Of a stretch of 64,000 bases of DNA, positions 1 to 9,048 are shown piece by piece; positions within the stretch are counted from its first letter, which is position 1; the number at the start of each line of letters is the position of its first letter. The notes under the pieces are model-generated. The model saw nothing but the letters and a program-made list of their open reading frames with translations. It was not told the DNA's origin and did no database searches. The translations under genes were made by a program, and so were the position numbers. The stretch is from Nematopogon swammerdamellus. Lineage: Eukaryota > Arthropoda > Insecta > Lepidoptera > Adelidae. The DNA lies in the NCBI GenBank assembly GCA_946902875.1, contig OX336345.1, positions 19,375,395-19,439,394 on the forward strand. The letters are read 5' to 3'.

Positions 1-24
1 CCAAACCACTCGGCCACCCGCCGC
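1..24 (-). repeat. tRNA-derived SINE head, fragment cut by window edge
   Basis: The first 24 bases are the exact reverse complement of the head of the tRNA-derived SINE seen intact at 23027 (box A-like tggccgagtgg). The SINE head stops directly against the GC-rich 3' region of the R4/Dong-like element that follows, so the SINE was inserted into or joined to that element. The rest of the SINE lies outside the window. Confidence 0.75.
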
Positions 25-245
25 TATCGCTCGTAGCTTGCCTCGCGTCGTCTCGGAGAGCTCCGTAGCCACGGCCTGCACCCGCCGGTGTGCTTGGAGG
101 CTTGCCTCCCGCCGCCGGCGGAAATTACCGTTTTTATTTACATTATATTAATTTTGTGTATTTTTATTACTTTTTGTAAAATTTATGTAAAATTAATGTA
201 ATATATTATAAGAACGTGAATAAAGAGATATAGCATAATAATAAT
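25..245 (+). mobile_element. R4/Dong-like non-LTR element, 3' end, copy 1
   Basis: A GC-rich stretch is followed by an AT-rich trailer with the ttatattaatttt motif and ends in a short ATA/TAA repeat. Bases 25-120 are almost identical to 787-885 and, inverted, to 31527-31620. It is called a 3' end because the same trailer follows the endonuclease domain coded at 61092-61797 (-). No coding sequence survives. Confidence 0.55.
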
Positions 246-362
246 AGTGGTGGAAACTCCGTTTATTTTTATATTAATTTTAGATTAATTGTTAAAAAGA
301 TGTAAAATTTATATAAAAAGGAACGTGTAAATAAATGGATGAAAATATAATAATAATAATAA
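246..362 (+). mobile_element. R4/Dong-like non-LTR element, 3' end, copy 2
   Basis: It begins ggtggaaactcc directly after the ATA repeat of copy 1 and ends in (ATA)n at 345-361. The start and the next 50 bases match the reverse complement of 61075-61010, which is the 3' trailer of the element with a visible endonuclease domain. That places this short copy in the same family and makes it a severely 5'-truncated insertion. Confidence 0.6.
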
Positions 363-1003
363 CGCCGCCGCCGCCACCGCTCGCCCGCAGCAGCACTGCC
401 TCCGCTCACCGCGTCGCCCGGCCTCCCCGCGCCCGGGTCGTCCAATACGAGAGCCGCCTTTCTTCTCCAACACCACACGCACGCCACACCACCCAGCTCC
501 ACGCCGCCGGTGCATTTCATCGACGGCGAAGATGGAGCGTTGACGTCGGCCGAGCCACAACAACTACGGCGAGGGCGACGTCCACCATCGGCCAGCTTGG
601 GGTCATCGGGACCTCACGTCCCGTCTAGTGCCCCCGCTACCGGTGGTGCTGTGCGAACATCAGGCGACGCGCGCGCGAAGAGGAAGAAGTTTAAAAGAGG
701 TGCGCGACGACGTCGCCGTGCAGTCCGGCGGATACGGAGCTCTCCGAGATGGGGGTGGTGGTGGCCTACGTGTCTAGTACCACCACCTATCGCTCGTAGC
801 TTGCCTCGCGTCGTCTCGGAGAGCTCCGTAGCCACGGCCTGCACCCGCCGGTGTGCTTGGAGGCTTGCCTCCCGCCGCCGGCGGTATTCCGTTTATTATT
901 TTTATATTAATTTTGATTATATGTGGTGTATTTTTATAATCTGTATATTTAAAATTAATGTAAATATGTGAATGTGATAATAAATGAATAAATAATAATA
1001 ATA
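363..1003 (+). mobile_element. R4/Dong-like non-LTR element, 3' end, copy 3
   Basis: This copy starts right after the (ATA)n of copy 2 and ends in (AAT)n at 984-1003. Most of it (about 515-1003) is repeated in inverted orientation at 31425-31893. The GC-rich part has open frames rich in Arg and Pro, but none has a recognisable domain, so I read it as 3' untranslated or degenerate sequence. Whether bases 363-515 belong to the same element is uncertain. Confidence 0.55.
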
Positions 1004-1165
1004 AGAATCTTTATTTCAGACATAGGTCCATATTACAAAAATACAAAAGGTACAAAGATTACTTAAAACTAACAAACTGTAGGGCAAGATTATCTAAACA
1101 TGTTGATGTTTATACATGTTCTTGCTCCCAGCGTTTAAAGATACTGCTGTTCCAGACCAAACAAA
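1004..1165 (-). mobile_element. LINE 3' untranslated end
   Basis: Read on the minus strand this ends in a ctgaaataaagattctt polyadenylation-like tail abutting the AAT repeat of the preceding element, a form typical of Jockey/CR1-type LINE 3' ends in moths. No coding sequence remains. The clade is not certain. Confidence 0.45.
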
Positions 1166-1195
1166 ACTAAACAGACTAAACTAAATTAAACAGAC

Positions 1196-1262
1196 TAAAA
1201 CAAAGTAACTTACTCCATGACCATCTCTTACAGATTTATTATTAGTATTGAGTATTGATTGA
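1196..1262 (-). mobile_element. Helitron-like terminal fragment
   Basis: The reverse complement reads aataataaatctgtaagaga followed by atggtcatggagtaag, the same terminal block seen at 11940, 19485 and 51575. The fuller copies at 19440-19872 and 51187-51577 carry a CTAG-type opposite end, which supports a Helitron-like origin. Confidence 0.45.
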
Positions 1263-1660
1263 CGTACGTTACACGACCGGAGAAACTACAAGCTTTATTT
1301 ATTAGGATTTCTAACACAAACCTGTAGTTTTATATGCTCAGAAGTCAGTAGAGTATCTACGCTTCATTGTCTAGGAGAGCTTTGGGGGAGTATCGTAGTA
1401 GCAGCTCCAGAGCACAAAGCCTCAGTGATTAGTTTCAGAAAGCGTCGTGTAACGAAGCTCCTTCCTGAAAACGAAACACTTGTAATTGTGTTGTGAATGT
1501 TTTGTTGAGAGTGGTGGTAGGGACGTAGCTTCGGGCGCCTGGGGCTAGTCAAGTCGCCTAGTGAGGGATACGGAGCAGTTATAAAGCCCCTTTACGCTTA
1601 TGAATAATGTTTTTATATAATATATTACATGGATCCTGTCGCCCTTGCACGCATATTGTC
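1263..1660. other. No recognisable gene or repeat
   Basis: Short open frames only. I see no splice-bounded coding signal, tandem repeat or known element end here. Confidence 0.5.
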
Positions 1661-1712
1661 CTTATGCCTTAGGTGCCTTTTACGACGTGCACGGAGAGAG
1701 ATGCAGTGGGGC
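1661..1712 (-). repeat. Fragment of the gtcgtaaaaggcgac repeat family
   Basis: The minus strand reads as the block 'gccccactgcatctctc ... gtcgtaaaaggc', repeated at 19040-19090, 22246-22330, 33186-33258 and 56666-56758. It is a widely dispersed lepidopteran repeat, probably a LINE 3' piece, and here it abuts the next repeat without a gap. Confidence 0.5.
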
Positions 1713-2068
1713 TATTTTTAGGGATCCGTATCCGTCGCACGGGACTCTATTACTAAGCCTACGCTGTCTGTCTGTCTCTCCGTCTGTCCGAGGGCTGTAT
1801 CTCTTGAACCATAATAGGTAGCCCGGTGATATTTTTACAGAATATGTGTTATTATGGCCGATATAACAACAAATAATAAAAATAAGAAAAAGTAAAAAAT
1901 TCACGGGGTCCCCATACAAGAAACTAAAAAGTTTATGCGCGCCATCTACCGAAAACAGTAATATGAAGCATTTCATAAAACACGCCATAGATGGCGTGAT
2001 TGGCGCTGACCATGACATGGCGATACAGAACCCTCGGTGCGCGAGTTCGACTCGCACTTGGCCGATTT
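1713..2068 (+). repeat. Interspersed repeat ending in cgcgagttcgactcgc, near full length
   Basis: It opens with ggatccgtatccgtcg, has a gtctgtctgtctctccg stretch, then a 'gggctgtatctcttgaacc' block and an 'acgccatagatggcgt' hairpin, and closes with the palindrome tgcgcgagttcgactcgcac plus a T run. The same order is kept at 44655-45050 and 52804-53190, and inverted at 43836-44175. No coding capacity is visible. The family is very common in moth genomes; I do not assign its transposon class. Confidence 0.7.
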
Positions 2069-3051
2069 TTTTAAGTACCGTCTCCATACAGTACATAAAA
2101 GATGTTATAGAAGATGATCCGCTTTTCAAATATGTATAATATCTGTCTGTATGTCTCTAACGAGTAAACTCGGCTGGACCGATTTATCAGCAGTGCTCAC
2201 TGATGGAATCGGGATTTAATAAGGTTCGCGGTATGAGCATAGTTCAGAACTTCTACCACATAGGACATATAGGACAATGCCTCAAGCCGAGCTGCGAGCG
2301 AAAGTCAGTTAGATTTTATAATGCTGCGTCAACATTTCGTATTTTTATGTGCAGTTCTGTTTAATTTATTAGTCAGATTTTTTATGAGCACCAGCTTTGG
2401 GGGCTTGGCTTGGCCAACGATGTCAAGATTAGCCATAGTTTCTTCACATTCGAGAAGTCGCTTTGCCAAAATATTCACTTTACTTTGGAACATACAGAGA
2501 GGGTATGCCCTGTCCAGTCAGTAAACGTAAAAACTATGACTGAACTATATACTGACTAGAGAAAGAGATTTTCGCAAATAACTTCGCAAAATGAACAGAC
2601 TACAGAGATTATTGACTGACACAGAGATTGAAGACTGAAACAAGGCTGTACATGCATATGGCTACAATACAATAAGAATAAGAACAAGACTGCTCCTATG
2701 GATCCTCTAGCGAGCCATCTCCTCAAAACTGCGGGCTCGGTTAACCGCATCAGCGCTCGGTTGGCCGACGAACAATATTGGTGTCTCGGCGCGTTCGACA
2801 CAACTCGATTAGTCCGCCCCTGTCGCGACTAGGCCCCGGGGCCCGCGTCTTAATAACGACAAGCTAATCGTATAGCACGCGCCGCTGACCTAGCCTGCAT
2901 ACTTTCGACTGGGTTACCAGGGAGATATCGATTCACACGAGATGGGGGAATGACATTTTCAAGTTCGCCTTTATGAATTCAAATTTGGAATGTTGATGTG
3001 ACGCATTCCAATAAAATGTTGAATTCGTTGAACACACAAGCATACATACAT
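2069..3051. other. Intergenic stretch without a supported gene
   Basis: Several short open frames (for example 2321-2524) have no domain, no matching splice sites and no neighbour support. A GC-richer patch at 2690-2900 is unique within this window. No element ends were recognised. Confidence 0.45.
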
Positions 3052-3103
3052 AGCGTCACTTCGGTTTCTCGGTGGGGTAGGCAGAGACAACGGATCTCAA
3101 CAC
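3052..3103 (-). pseudogene. RTE-type LINE, last codons of the reverse transcriptase ORF
   Basis: On the minus strand this reads LRSVVSAYPTEKPK then a stop, matching the end of the better-preserved relic at 8048-8236 (WRSVVSAYPTGKQA). Only about 15 codons remain, so it is a heavily 5'-truncated copy. Confidence 0.5.
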
Positions 3104-3189
3104 ACAAGCACTGGGTACATAATGAACATTTGAATCAACTTGTAAACGAATATTAATTTGGTTCAATCAATTCAATATTATTATTAAAG

Positions 3190-3990
3190 GCAGGCCAAAA
3201 AAGCTGGGCGTATACTGAACAAGGTGCGACGGTAAACAAAAAGGCTTCATCTATCAATTTCCTGGTGTGCTTTTGTATCGCCTTCAACTCAATTATTTAG
3301 ATTTGATTTTAGATTTTTTTGATTTTTTGTTTTTTAAAACAGTTTTTTATTTCATTCCTTTTAGAAATATCACATACCTACATAAAATAATAATAATAAA
3401 AAGAACCACAAAAATCGGTTGTGATATACAATTATTCGCCCATTTGACACACTTAACAGTCCATATCTTGAAAACTACTGAACCGATTTTGATTATCACA
3501 ATCCGATTAATACTTTCGGAGCTAAATGTGTGAACAAACAGGTACATACATACAAACATACGTACATACACTTATAAAAGGCACACCTGTTTAGAAGCCC
3601 ACATAAATAGATTTAGATTCAGATATTTATTTCACCATAAAGAACACAAACATTAACAATATTTCATTGAGACTTATGCATTATATGCATTATATTCAGT
3701 ATGGTGCGTCATCCATCTGTCATGCATGATGTTCCGTTCAGCAATGCAATCTATAAGGAAGAATCGGGTAAGAGACGTTAGAGCTTTTTTTTTATAACTT
3801 ACATACTAAGTTTTAATTACTTATGTTAAGTAAATGTAACATGCTGTGTCTAAGTAAAAGAGAAAATAAAAGATAGTAAAATACAAAGAACATAGACATA
3901 AAAAAATACCTATACGAATATTGTGCAATTCCAACGATATTACATACATACGGGTCGAATTGATAACCTCCTTTTTTGAAGAAATCGGTT
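3190..3990 (-). repeat. Repeat of the ccgacttc...ggaggttatcaattcg family, interrupted
   Basis: The minus strand parallels 55592-56120: the 'ggaggttatcaattcgacc' start lies at about 3980-3950, followed by ttggaattgcacaatattcg, 'gtgggcttctaaacaggtg' and an 'aaaatcggttcagtagttttc'-like block. It is split by another repeat at about 3603-3900, giving the order of insertion. No protein coding is seen. Confidence 0.55.
3603..3900 (-). repeat. Repeat with 'caccataaagaacac' tail, nested insertion
   Basis: Contains the block 'gattcagatatttatttcac' followed by 'aacaatatttcattgagac', also found at 12081-12250 and 61975-62105. On the minus strand the end resembles a LINE 3' tail. It sits inside the repeat at 3190-3990 and is therefore younger. 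Confidence 0.5.
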
Positions 3991-4099
3991 CATAACACAC
4001 TCATTGAAAAATAAATGATGGCCAAGAAGTAATGTTGTTTGTAATCTCGTTAATATCTATCTACTGGAGTATGTAGCCGATACATACATAGGTACATAC

Positions 4100-4322
4100 T
4101 GTTAGCGCGCACGTTCGTGGCCTCTGCGGGCGGAGGCCGAAAGATCTTTAAACGATTATCCCTGTTTTGTCTTCGTACTTCAACCACGAAATAACACCTT
4201 ATTAGATAAATAATTTAATGGCATAAATAAAAAAGAGGTTTCGTAATTTCAGAGATTGATTCACAACACTATACATTCCTTTCTCGCTTTCCTGCCGGAG
4301 GCCATGAACGTACGCGCTGACT
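4100..4322. mobile_element. Small hAT-like nonautonomous element (MITE)
   Basis: Imperfect terminal inverted repeats of about 25 bases (gttagcgcgcacgttcgtgg at the left; agtcagcgcgtacgttcatg reading inward from the right) bound a 223 bp interior with no ORF. Identical 8-mers gtacatac flank it at 4092-4099 and 4323-4330, fitting the hAT 8 bp duplication with T at position 2 and A at 7. Surrounding sequence is rich in tacata, so the duplication could be chance. It lies about 270 bases upstream of the gene at 4591. Confidence 0.55.
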
Positions 4323-4590
4323 GTACATACAATCAAACATAATTTTACTTGCTGTGGTATAGAGCATTTATGTTAGGGTCAATATTTAATCAGTAGTGCA
4401 ATTATTTTGTTTGAGTATACACGACGGGAACACAATTTATCGTAACGTTGTCCGTCTGTTTCCAGAAATAATAAATAGATGACGTTAGTTCACGAGATTT
4501 ATTTCGATCGCGACTCACTCATTCATTTAGTGTACTCTGCGGAGCGTTTCGTTGTCCACGCGGACGCGGCAGCGCGCGCAATATATATAA

Positions 4591-5927
4591 TTTGTTTTTC
4601 TGTGCATTGCGCTCGCGGTGCTGAGCGCACCTGCGCTCGGCAAGTTCGGTCGCAGCGGTGGCGGAACCCGCAGTGGTGGCGGGAGCCGCAGTGGTGGCGG
4701 GAGCCGCAGTGGTGGCGGGAGCCGCAGTAGTGGCGGGAGCCGCGGTGGAGGCTCTCATGGCTACCCCTCTTCTAGCACTGGCTTATCTGGCATCAGAGGA
4801 AGATACGGAGGGAGTTCTAGTGGTTCCCACGGATATCCTTCATCTAACACTGGCTTATCTGGCAGCGGAGGAAGATACGGAGGAAGTTCTAGTGGTTCCC
4901 ACGGCTATCCTTCCAACACGGGCTTATCTGGTAGCGGAGGCAGGTATGGCGGAGGTTACGGAGGAGGTTCCCACACCTATCCTTCATCAAACACTGGTGG
5001 ATCCGTTAACAGTGGAGGATCCGGAGGGAGCTACGGTGGAAGCTCCGGTGGAAGTTACAGTGGCTCCCACAGCTACCTATCGTCTAATAGCGGTCTTTCT
5101 AGTTCCGGCACTCCATACACACCACGCCGATACGGTGGCAAATCCCATCCTTTACAGCCGCCGGGGCACTGCGGTGCGGTTCCGCCTACTTCCACGCCCC
5201 GCAGACGGTGTACGAGACCGAGTACCGCAATTCCGGCAGCCGATACGGAGATTTGCTCACCGGTCTGGTGCTGTACAACATCGGTCGATACAGTCACTAC
5301 GACCATTATTATTATCACGACACGTTCTCGCGCGCCAGGTACCGAGACACCTACACCGAGCCGACCAGGCCGGAAGACGAGGCCGCGTGCAACCTGCGGG
5401 CTCAAGAGTGGGCTCAAGTGTCACACCTGAGCATTCCCTGCGAGATCGTGTCCACGTTCGCGCCGACAGTCAGCTCTACAGCCAGCGTGGCTAGCGTGAC
5501 CGCGGCCAATGTCACTGCTGCCAACTGCACGATGCGGGACGGTACGGCGGTGAACGGCACGGTCGTGAACGGTACGCTCGTAAACGCTACTCTCGAGAAT
5601 GGCAGACTCGTCGGCGGTGCGCTCGTGAACGCCACACTAGCCAACGACACGTCCGTGAACTGCACGGCGCTGAACTCTCTGATGCCGGCGGTGAATCCGC
5701 TGTCGGTGATGGGTCCCGCGGTGGCGGTGACGACGGACATGAAGTGTGCGGTGGAGGTGCGCTCGCGCCTGACGTTCACGTCGAAGGAGGTGGACTGCGC
5801 GCAGCTGGACCGCTACGGCAAGATGCCGGTGCCGCATCGGAGGAAGGCGCTCGTTCCCTCGCGCAACACCTACAGATCCTGGATCAGTTCTCTGCCTTGG
5901 TGGTTCTCTATCTTCTTTGTTGTGTGA
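4591..5927 (+). CDS. Secreted Gly/Ser-rich repeat protein with N-glycosylation-sequon array; broken frame
   Basis: No family name is recognised. From 4591 the frame reads FVFLCIALAVLSAPALGKFG, an excellent signal peptide with likely cleavage near ALG, but an in-frame stop at 4588 and no ATG precede it, so the start is missing, lies in an upstream exon, or is mutated. Then come SGGGSR repeats (about 4651-4745) and longer units with HGYPSS, TGLSG and RYGG (4750-5150). Near 5150-5200 the meaningful frame changes by one base. The downstream frame has YETEYRNSGSRYGDLLTGLV, a His/Tyr patch, four cysteines after the sequon array, and 11 five-residue repeats of the N-x-T-hydrophobic type at 5508-5672 holding eight sequons. 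It ends in a hydrophobic tail (SSLPWWFSIFFVV) that could be a membrane or GPI-anchor signal. Overall layout recalls prion-like or extracellular-matrix proteins, but function is unknown. It may be a recent pseudogene or carry a sequence error. Confidence 0.6.
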
Positions 5928-6023
5928 TGGATGAACCTTGCTGATATTGATTTAACAGGAAGCCTACTTTACAGGTTGAATCAACTAATTCTTAGGTGTT
6001 ATCTCCGTCACCGTTTTAAAAGA

Positions 6024-6082
6024 AATGAAATGAAATGATTTGAAATGAAATGAAATGATTTGAAATGAAATGAAATGTTTTA
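6024..6082. repeat. Pentanucleotide microsatellite (ATGAA type)
   Basis: Imperfect tandem aaatg units broken by gattt steps. On the minus strand this is the (CATTT)n tail of the LINE end that follows, so the microsatellite probably arose as a retrotransposon tail. Confidence 0.7.
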
Positions 6083-6360
6083 TTGTTTCGTCACATAACA
6101 ACTCAAATCATTACAAAATACAAATAAACATATAACATGTGACGAAAAGGGATCCCACTCAGTTTCCGAGACAGCGAAGCTGATTTCTAAGACTCTCAAG
6201 AGGTCTACCGTAGCGATTCCCCACTACCTTCAATTTTGCGTAGTGCTAGTACTTATTCGACTACTCCTTGGGATTTCGACGGTCTTGCGTTTGGTTCTTG
6301 CTACGCCCGTTAAGCGGTAGCTCATTTGATCGATGTACTTATGCTACTTTCTGTTTTGTT
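6065..6360 (-). mobile_element. LINE 3' end with (CATTT)n tail
   Basis: The minus strand runs from a GC-balanced segment into tatgtgacgaaacaataaaa and then the CATTT repeat, a normal LINE 3' terminus. It was inserted just past the stop codon of the gene at 4591-5927 and in the opposite direction, so it could truncate that gene's 3' untranslated region. No ORF is intact. Confidence 0.5.
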
Positions 6361-6790
6361 ACATAGGTGTACGCAAAATATTATAGATTTAAGTTTTTTT
6401 TAATACACAATACCTAGGCTTTTCTTTTTTAATAAAATAAATAAGAATACGTAATGTTTTATTTATTACCCGTTGACTTCCACAGTGAAATAATGCGAAA
6501 ATAAATTTAAAAGATTGGACTAGTCATCATAAAACAATTAATTAAAAAAAACATAACTGAGATGTTTGTTGTTTGTGTGTATGTGTGTGTGAGGGTGCGC
6601 GTGTACATACCTAATGTTTGCATAGATAAGACCTAGGCTACCTAGGAAACGGTTTTTAAATGTCATGACATGGTTCCATAAAGGGGTTAGAATGTTTTAC
6701 TATATTACTATGGGAGGTGGCTTGGGACGGCGAGCATTTTGGAAATTAAAATAAAGGCCAGTGATAAAACCTTCATAAATCGATAGCGAA
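6361..6790. other. AT-rich spacer, nothing recognised
   Basis: Contains a TG-rich run at about 6566-6605 and no supported gene. Confidence 0.5.
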
Positions 6791-6844
6791 CAAATGGACA
6801 AGCATAAAATATTGTTATATGTCATTGTCATTACATTACTTAAA

Positions 6845-7106
6845 GTAATCGATATTGGACACCGGGTGGCTAAGCTCAAGTGGCAGTGGCCTGGGCACGT
6901 TAGCCGAAGAGACGACGACCGTTGGAGTAACCGTGTCCTACACTGGCGGCCGTGGACTGGAAAACGGAGTGTGGGAAGACCACCCGCCAGGTGGGACGAC
7001 GACATCAAGTATTTCGGCGGAAAGCAGTGGTTCCGTACCGCTGAAGGCCGGGAGGACTGAAAGAAAATTGGAGAGGCGTATGTCCAGCAGTGGACGCTGA
7101 TTGACT
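6845..7106 (+). pseudogene. RTE-type LINE, reverse transcriptase C-terminus
   Basis: Reads GHRVAKLKWQWPGHVSRRDD, then VLHWRPWTGKRSVGRPPARW and DDIKYFGGKQWFRTAEGRED, followed by a stop at 7058; a second frame continues EAYVQQWTLID to 7106. The W-x-P-R/W-x-GKRSVGRPPARW signature is the usual end of lepidopteran RTE-like ORFs. The copy is 5'-truncated and frameshifted, so inactive. Confidence 0.75.
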
Positions 7107-7192
7107 GACTGATATTGGTTGCTGAGATAATTGGTACTGAGTACACTGTGAGCTAAATATCTCAATTCATTGATATTCTCCATTATGTGGTG

Positions 7193-7243
7193 GTACGAAA
7201 CCCTCGGTGCGCGAGTTCGACTCGCACTTGACCGCTTTTTTAT
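7193..7243 (+). repeat. 3' end of the cgcgagttcgactcgc repeat
   Basis: Only the last 50 bases of the family at 1713-2068: 'accctcggtgcgcgag', the palindrome and the T run. Inserted downstream of the RTE relic. Confidence 0.65.
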
Positions 7244-7383
7244 TGATTGATACAGATTTAACACCTGAAAGGACCGGCATGGTCAAAAATTCCTATACAA
7301 ATTCCTGTGTACTGTTGCGAAAATACTTACACGACAGTTTAGCGCATCTACGCGGGTGGGCTGTAACTTTATAAGTTACAAAA

Positions 7384-7500
7384 ATCCAGGGAAGTCTCCG
7401 GTATGGCACCTACCTTCTCGGAGGTGATATTGGCTGGTCGGAGCATGCGCTTTGGCCCCTCCGACTCAGCCACCAATACCGGATTACATAAAAAAAAAAG
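7384..7500 (+). repeat. tRNA-derived SINE, 3' tail only
   Basis: Carries 'ccagggaagtctccggtatg', 'ccttctcggaggtgatattg' and 'caccaataccggattacat' then poly(A). These match the last 115 bases of the complete copy at 23027-23430. Confidence 0.75.
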
Positions 7501-7878
7501 TTGTTGATTTCTGAACAGTAATTTACATTAGTGCGAAAAAAACCTCGCGAGGCGACCTTACGTCCTGCCGGTGCTAGGTGCCACGCCCCCGCACCGCGGC
7601 TAATAACAAAACACATTTTTCACAAAAATATCGTTGCCCACTAATATCGTTATAAATGTTATGCTCGAGCAAGTGGCGCCATTTATAATGACAAAAAAAA
7701 ACCTATTTAACTTTTAATGAAACGGCAGATGCGGTTATGAAAAATGCGGTAATGGAGTGGTATTTGTTTGTACTGCTTTGTTTTATGTTAAGTGTTGATT
7801 AATATAAAACCGATACTTTGTTCGAAATATTTTATTATTGTTTATTTTTTATTGTTTATTAATCATCTTCCCTTTTTT
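7501..7878. other. No recognisable feature
   Basis: AT-rich with short open frames only. Confidence 0.45.
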
Positions 7879-7985
7879 GAAATGAACTGAAGCATCGACA
7901 TGGCACCTAGTTCACCCGGTGTTATGGGCTGACATCACGGATGTTGTAGGTGATTCAACGGTGTCAGTTTCGATAAAAAAACAAA
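7879..7985 (+). repeat. 5S-type SINE, 3' tail only
   Basis: Contains 'catggcacctagttcacccg', 'gttatgggctgacatcacgg' and 'atgttgtaggtgat', ending in poly(A). It equals the tail of the full SINE copy at 54044-54390. Confidence 0.75.
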
Positions 7986-8047
7986 AACATCTCTTGGCAG
8001 TACACTGCGCTCAGGTTTGTTATATTTACATTATATGACAATGGAAG

Positions 8048-8236
8048 GGTCGCCCTAGACGCACGTACCTGGACCAGATCGGGCATGTGCTCAAAAAGGG
8101 GCAAGTGCGTAGTACCCGTAACCGACGAGCATGCATGAAGATAATTATGGGAGTGGAAGAGGCGGCAGAGGTGTGTCAGGATCGTGGCACGTGGAGATCC
8201 GTTGTCTCTGCCTACCCCACCGGGAAACAGGCGTGA
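8048..8236 (+). pseudogene. RTE-type LINE, reverse transcriptase C-terminus (62 codons)
   Basis: An open stretch reads GRPRRTYLDQIGHVLKKGQV, RSTRNRRACMKIIMGVEEAA and EVCQDRGTWRSVVSAYPTGK ending QA-stop. This is the characteristic end of an RTE-type endonuclease/reverse transcriptase protein in moths. Frame is intact, but upstream domains are absent. Confidence 0.75.
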
Positions 8237-8308
8237 CGCTGTGTATGTACATTATATCTAACATTCCGCCAGTTCGATTATCACGGCGAAGAAGAACTTA
8301 GAAGAATT

Positions 8309-8360
8309 TACTAGCTTTCCCCGGCGGCGGCTTTGCTTCGCGTGACTTTTTGCTCACAGC
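8309..8360 (-). mobile_element. Helitron-like 3' terminus
   Basis: The minus strand ends ...gcgaagcaaagccgccgccg then gggaaagCTAG followed by T, matching the CTAG ends at 19872 and 42922. A GC-rich hairpin-prone segment just before CTAG fits a Helitron end. Confidence 0.5.
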
Positions 8361-8399
8361 TCAGGCCGCCGATGACGTAGAGTTATGCATCACTTTAGA

Positions 8400-8565
8400 C
8401 ATTCAAAAAATAAAAAAGGCAGGAACATAGAATTCGACTGTCCTTATTACAAAAAAAATAAAAAAATCTGATAGGGTTTTAGGGGGGTAAAATAAAAACA
8501 TAAATGCCGAAAGACGATTTTGTATGGAGACAGTTAACTTCCGTCTCGTCCTAAGTGAAGCAAAA
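8400..8565. repeat. Half of an inverted-repeat element (ttccgtctcgtc end)
   Basis: This block (aaaaataaaaaaggcaggaa ... 'aatgccgaaagacg' ... 'cttccgtctcgtc') equals one arm of the element at 13800-14225. Only one arm is present. Confidence 0.5.
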
Positions 8566-8594
8566 CGGAATACGTGAAAAATACTTTCTATGAC

Positions 8595-8700
8595 TGTCAG
8601 TCAGTTAGTCAGCGTGTATGCGTCCACTGCTGGACATAGCCTCTAAAATTTTTCTCCAGTCTCCAGGTTATAAACACACCACATAATCTCTTCCACATTC
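8595..8700 (-). pseudogene. RTE-type LINE, terminal codons
   Basis: Minus strand reads WRKILEAMSSSGRIHAD-stop, equivalent to the WRRMGEAYVQQW-like end of RTE proteins. Short and degenerate. Confidence 0.45.
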
Positions 8701-8977
8701 ATAATCTCTTGTGACCTTAGTTTTTTTTGAAAATCAAGCGATTACCATTACCACAGCCATTACCCAAAATAGTGTATGCCTTTCACCGCACATTCGGCCA
8801 CGATGCGTGAACCAGACATAGCAATTTGGAATTCCGACCGCGGCGAGGACAGTTCAGGCGTCATTACCCAGTCAACAGACGGAATCTTTTATGATAATCC
8901 GAAACTCGCAATATTTGATCGAACTCGATTGGATGTGGACGCACGCGGAATATTCTTATTTCAAACCCGTCCTCTCT

Positions 8978-9003
8978 CCCCCCCCCCCCCCCCCCCCCCC
9001 CCC
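8978..9003. repeat. Homopolymer of 26 C
   Basis: An uninterrupted run of C, preceded by ctctct and followed by ttctcttcccc. An open frame at 8776-9048 runs through it as polyproline, but the frame depends on the run length and has no recognisable domain, so I do not call a gene. Confidence 0.9.
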
Positions 9004-9048
9004 TTCTCTTCCCCCTCGAGTGGAGATAGGGACGCCATTTACGTTTGA

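Noticed and set aside
510..971. Arg-rich 153 codon frame in the first kilobase
   Set aside because: The same DNA is a repeated element 3' region (inverted copy at 31425-31893) and the frame runs into the AT-rich tail; no domain.
4581..4590. TATA box atatatataa before the Gly-rich gene
   Set aside because: It lies immediately before the signal-peptide codons, so transcription starting about 30 bases on would remove them.
4658..5494. Open frame of 278 codons rich in Ala, Val and Glu across the Gly-rich gene
   Set aside because: It is the +1 shadow of the GGN/AGN codon repeats at 4618-5150 and has no signal peptide or domain of its own.
5414..5779. Minus-strand open frame opposite the sequon array
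   Set aside because: Its Thr/Val/Ala repeat is the exact antisense of the 15-base coding period; no independent coding signal.
8776..9048. 90 codon frame ending in polyproline
   Set aside because: The polyproline depends on a 26 C run and the upstream part matches no domain; no splice sites or neighbours support it.
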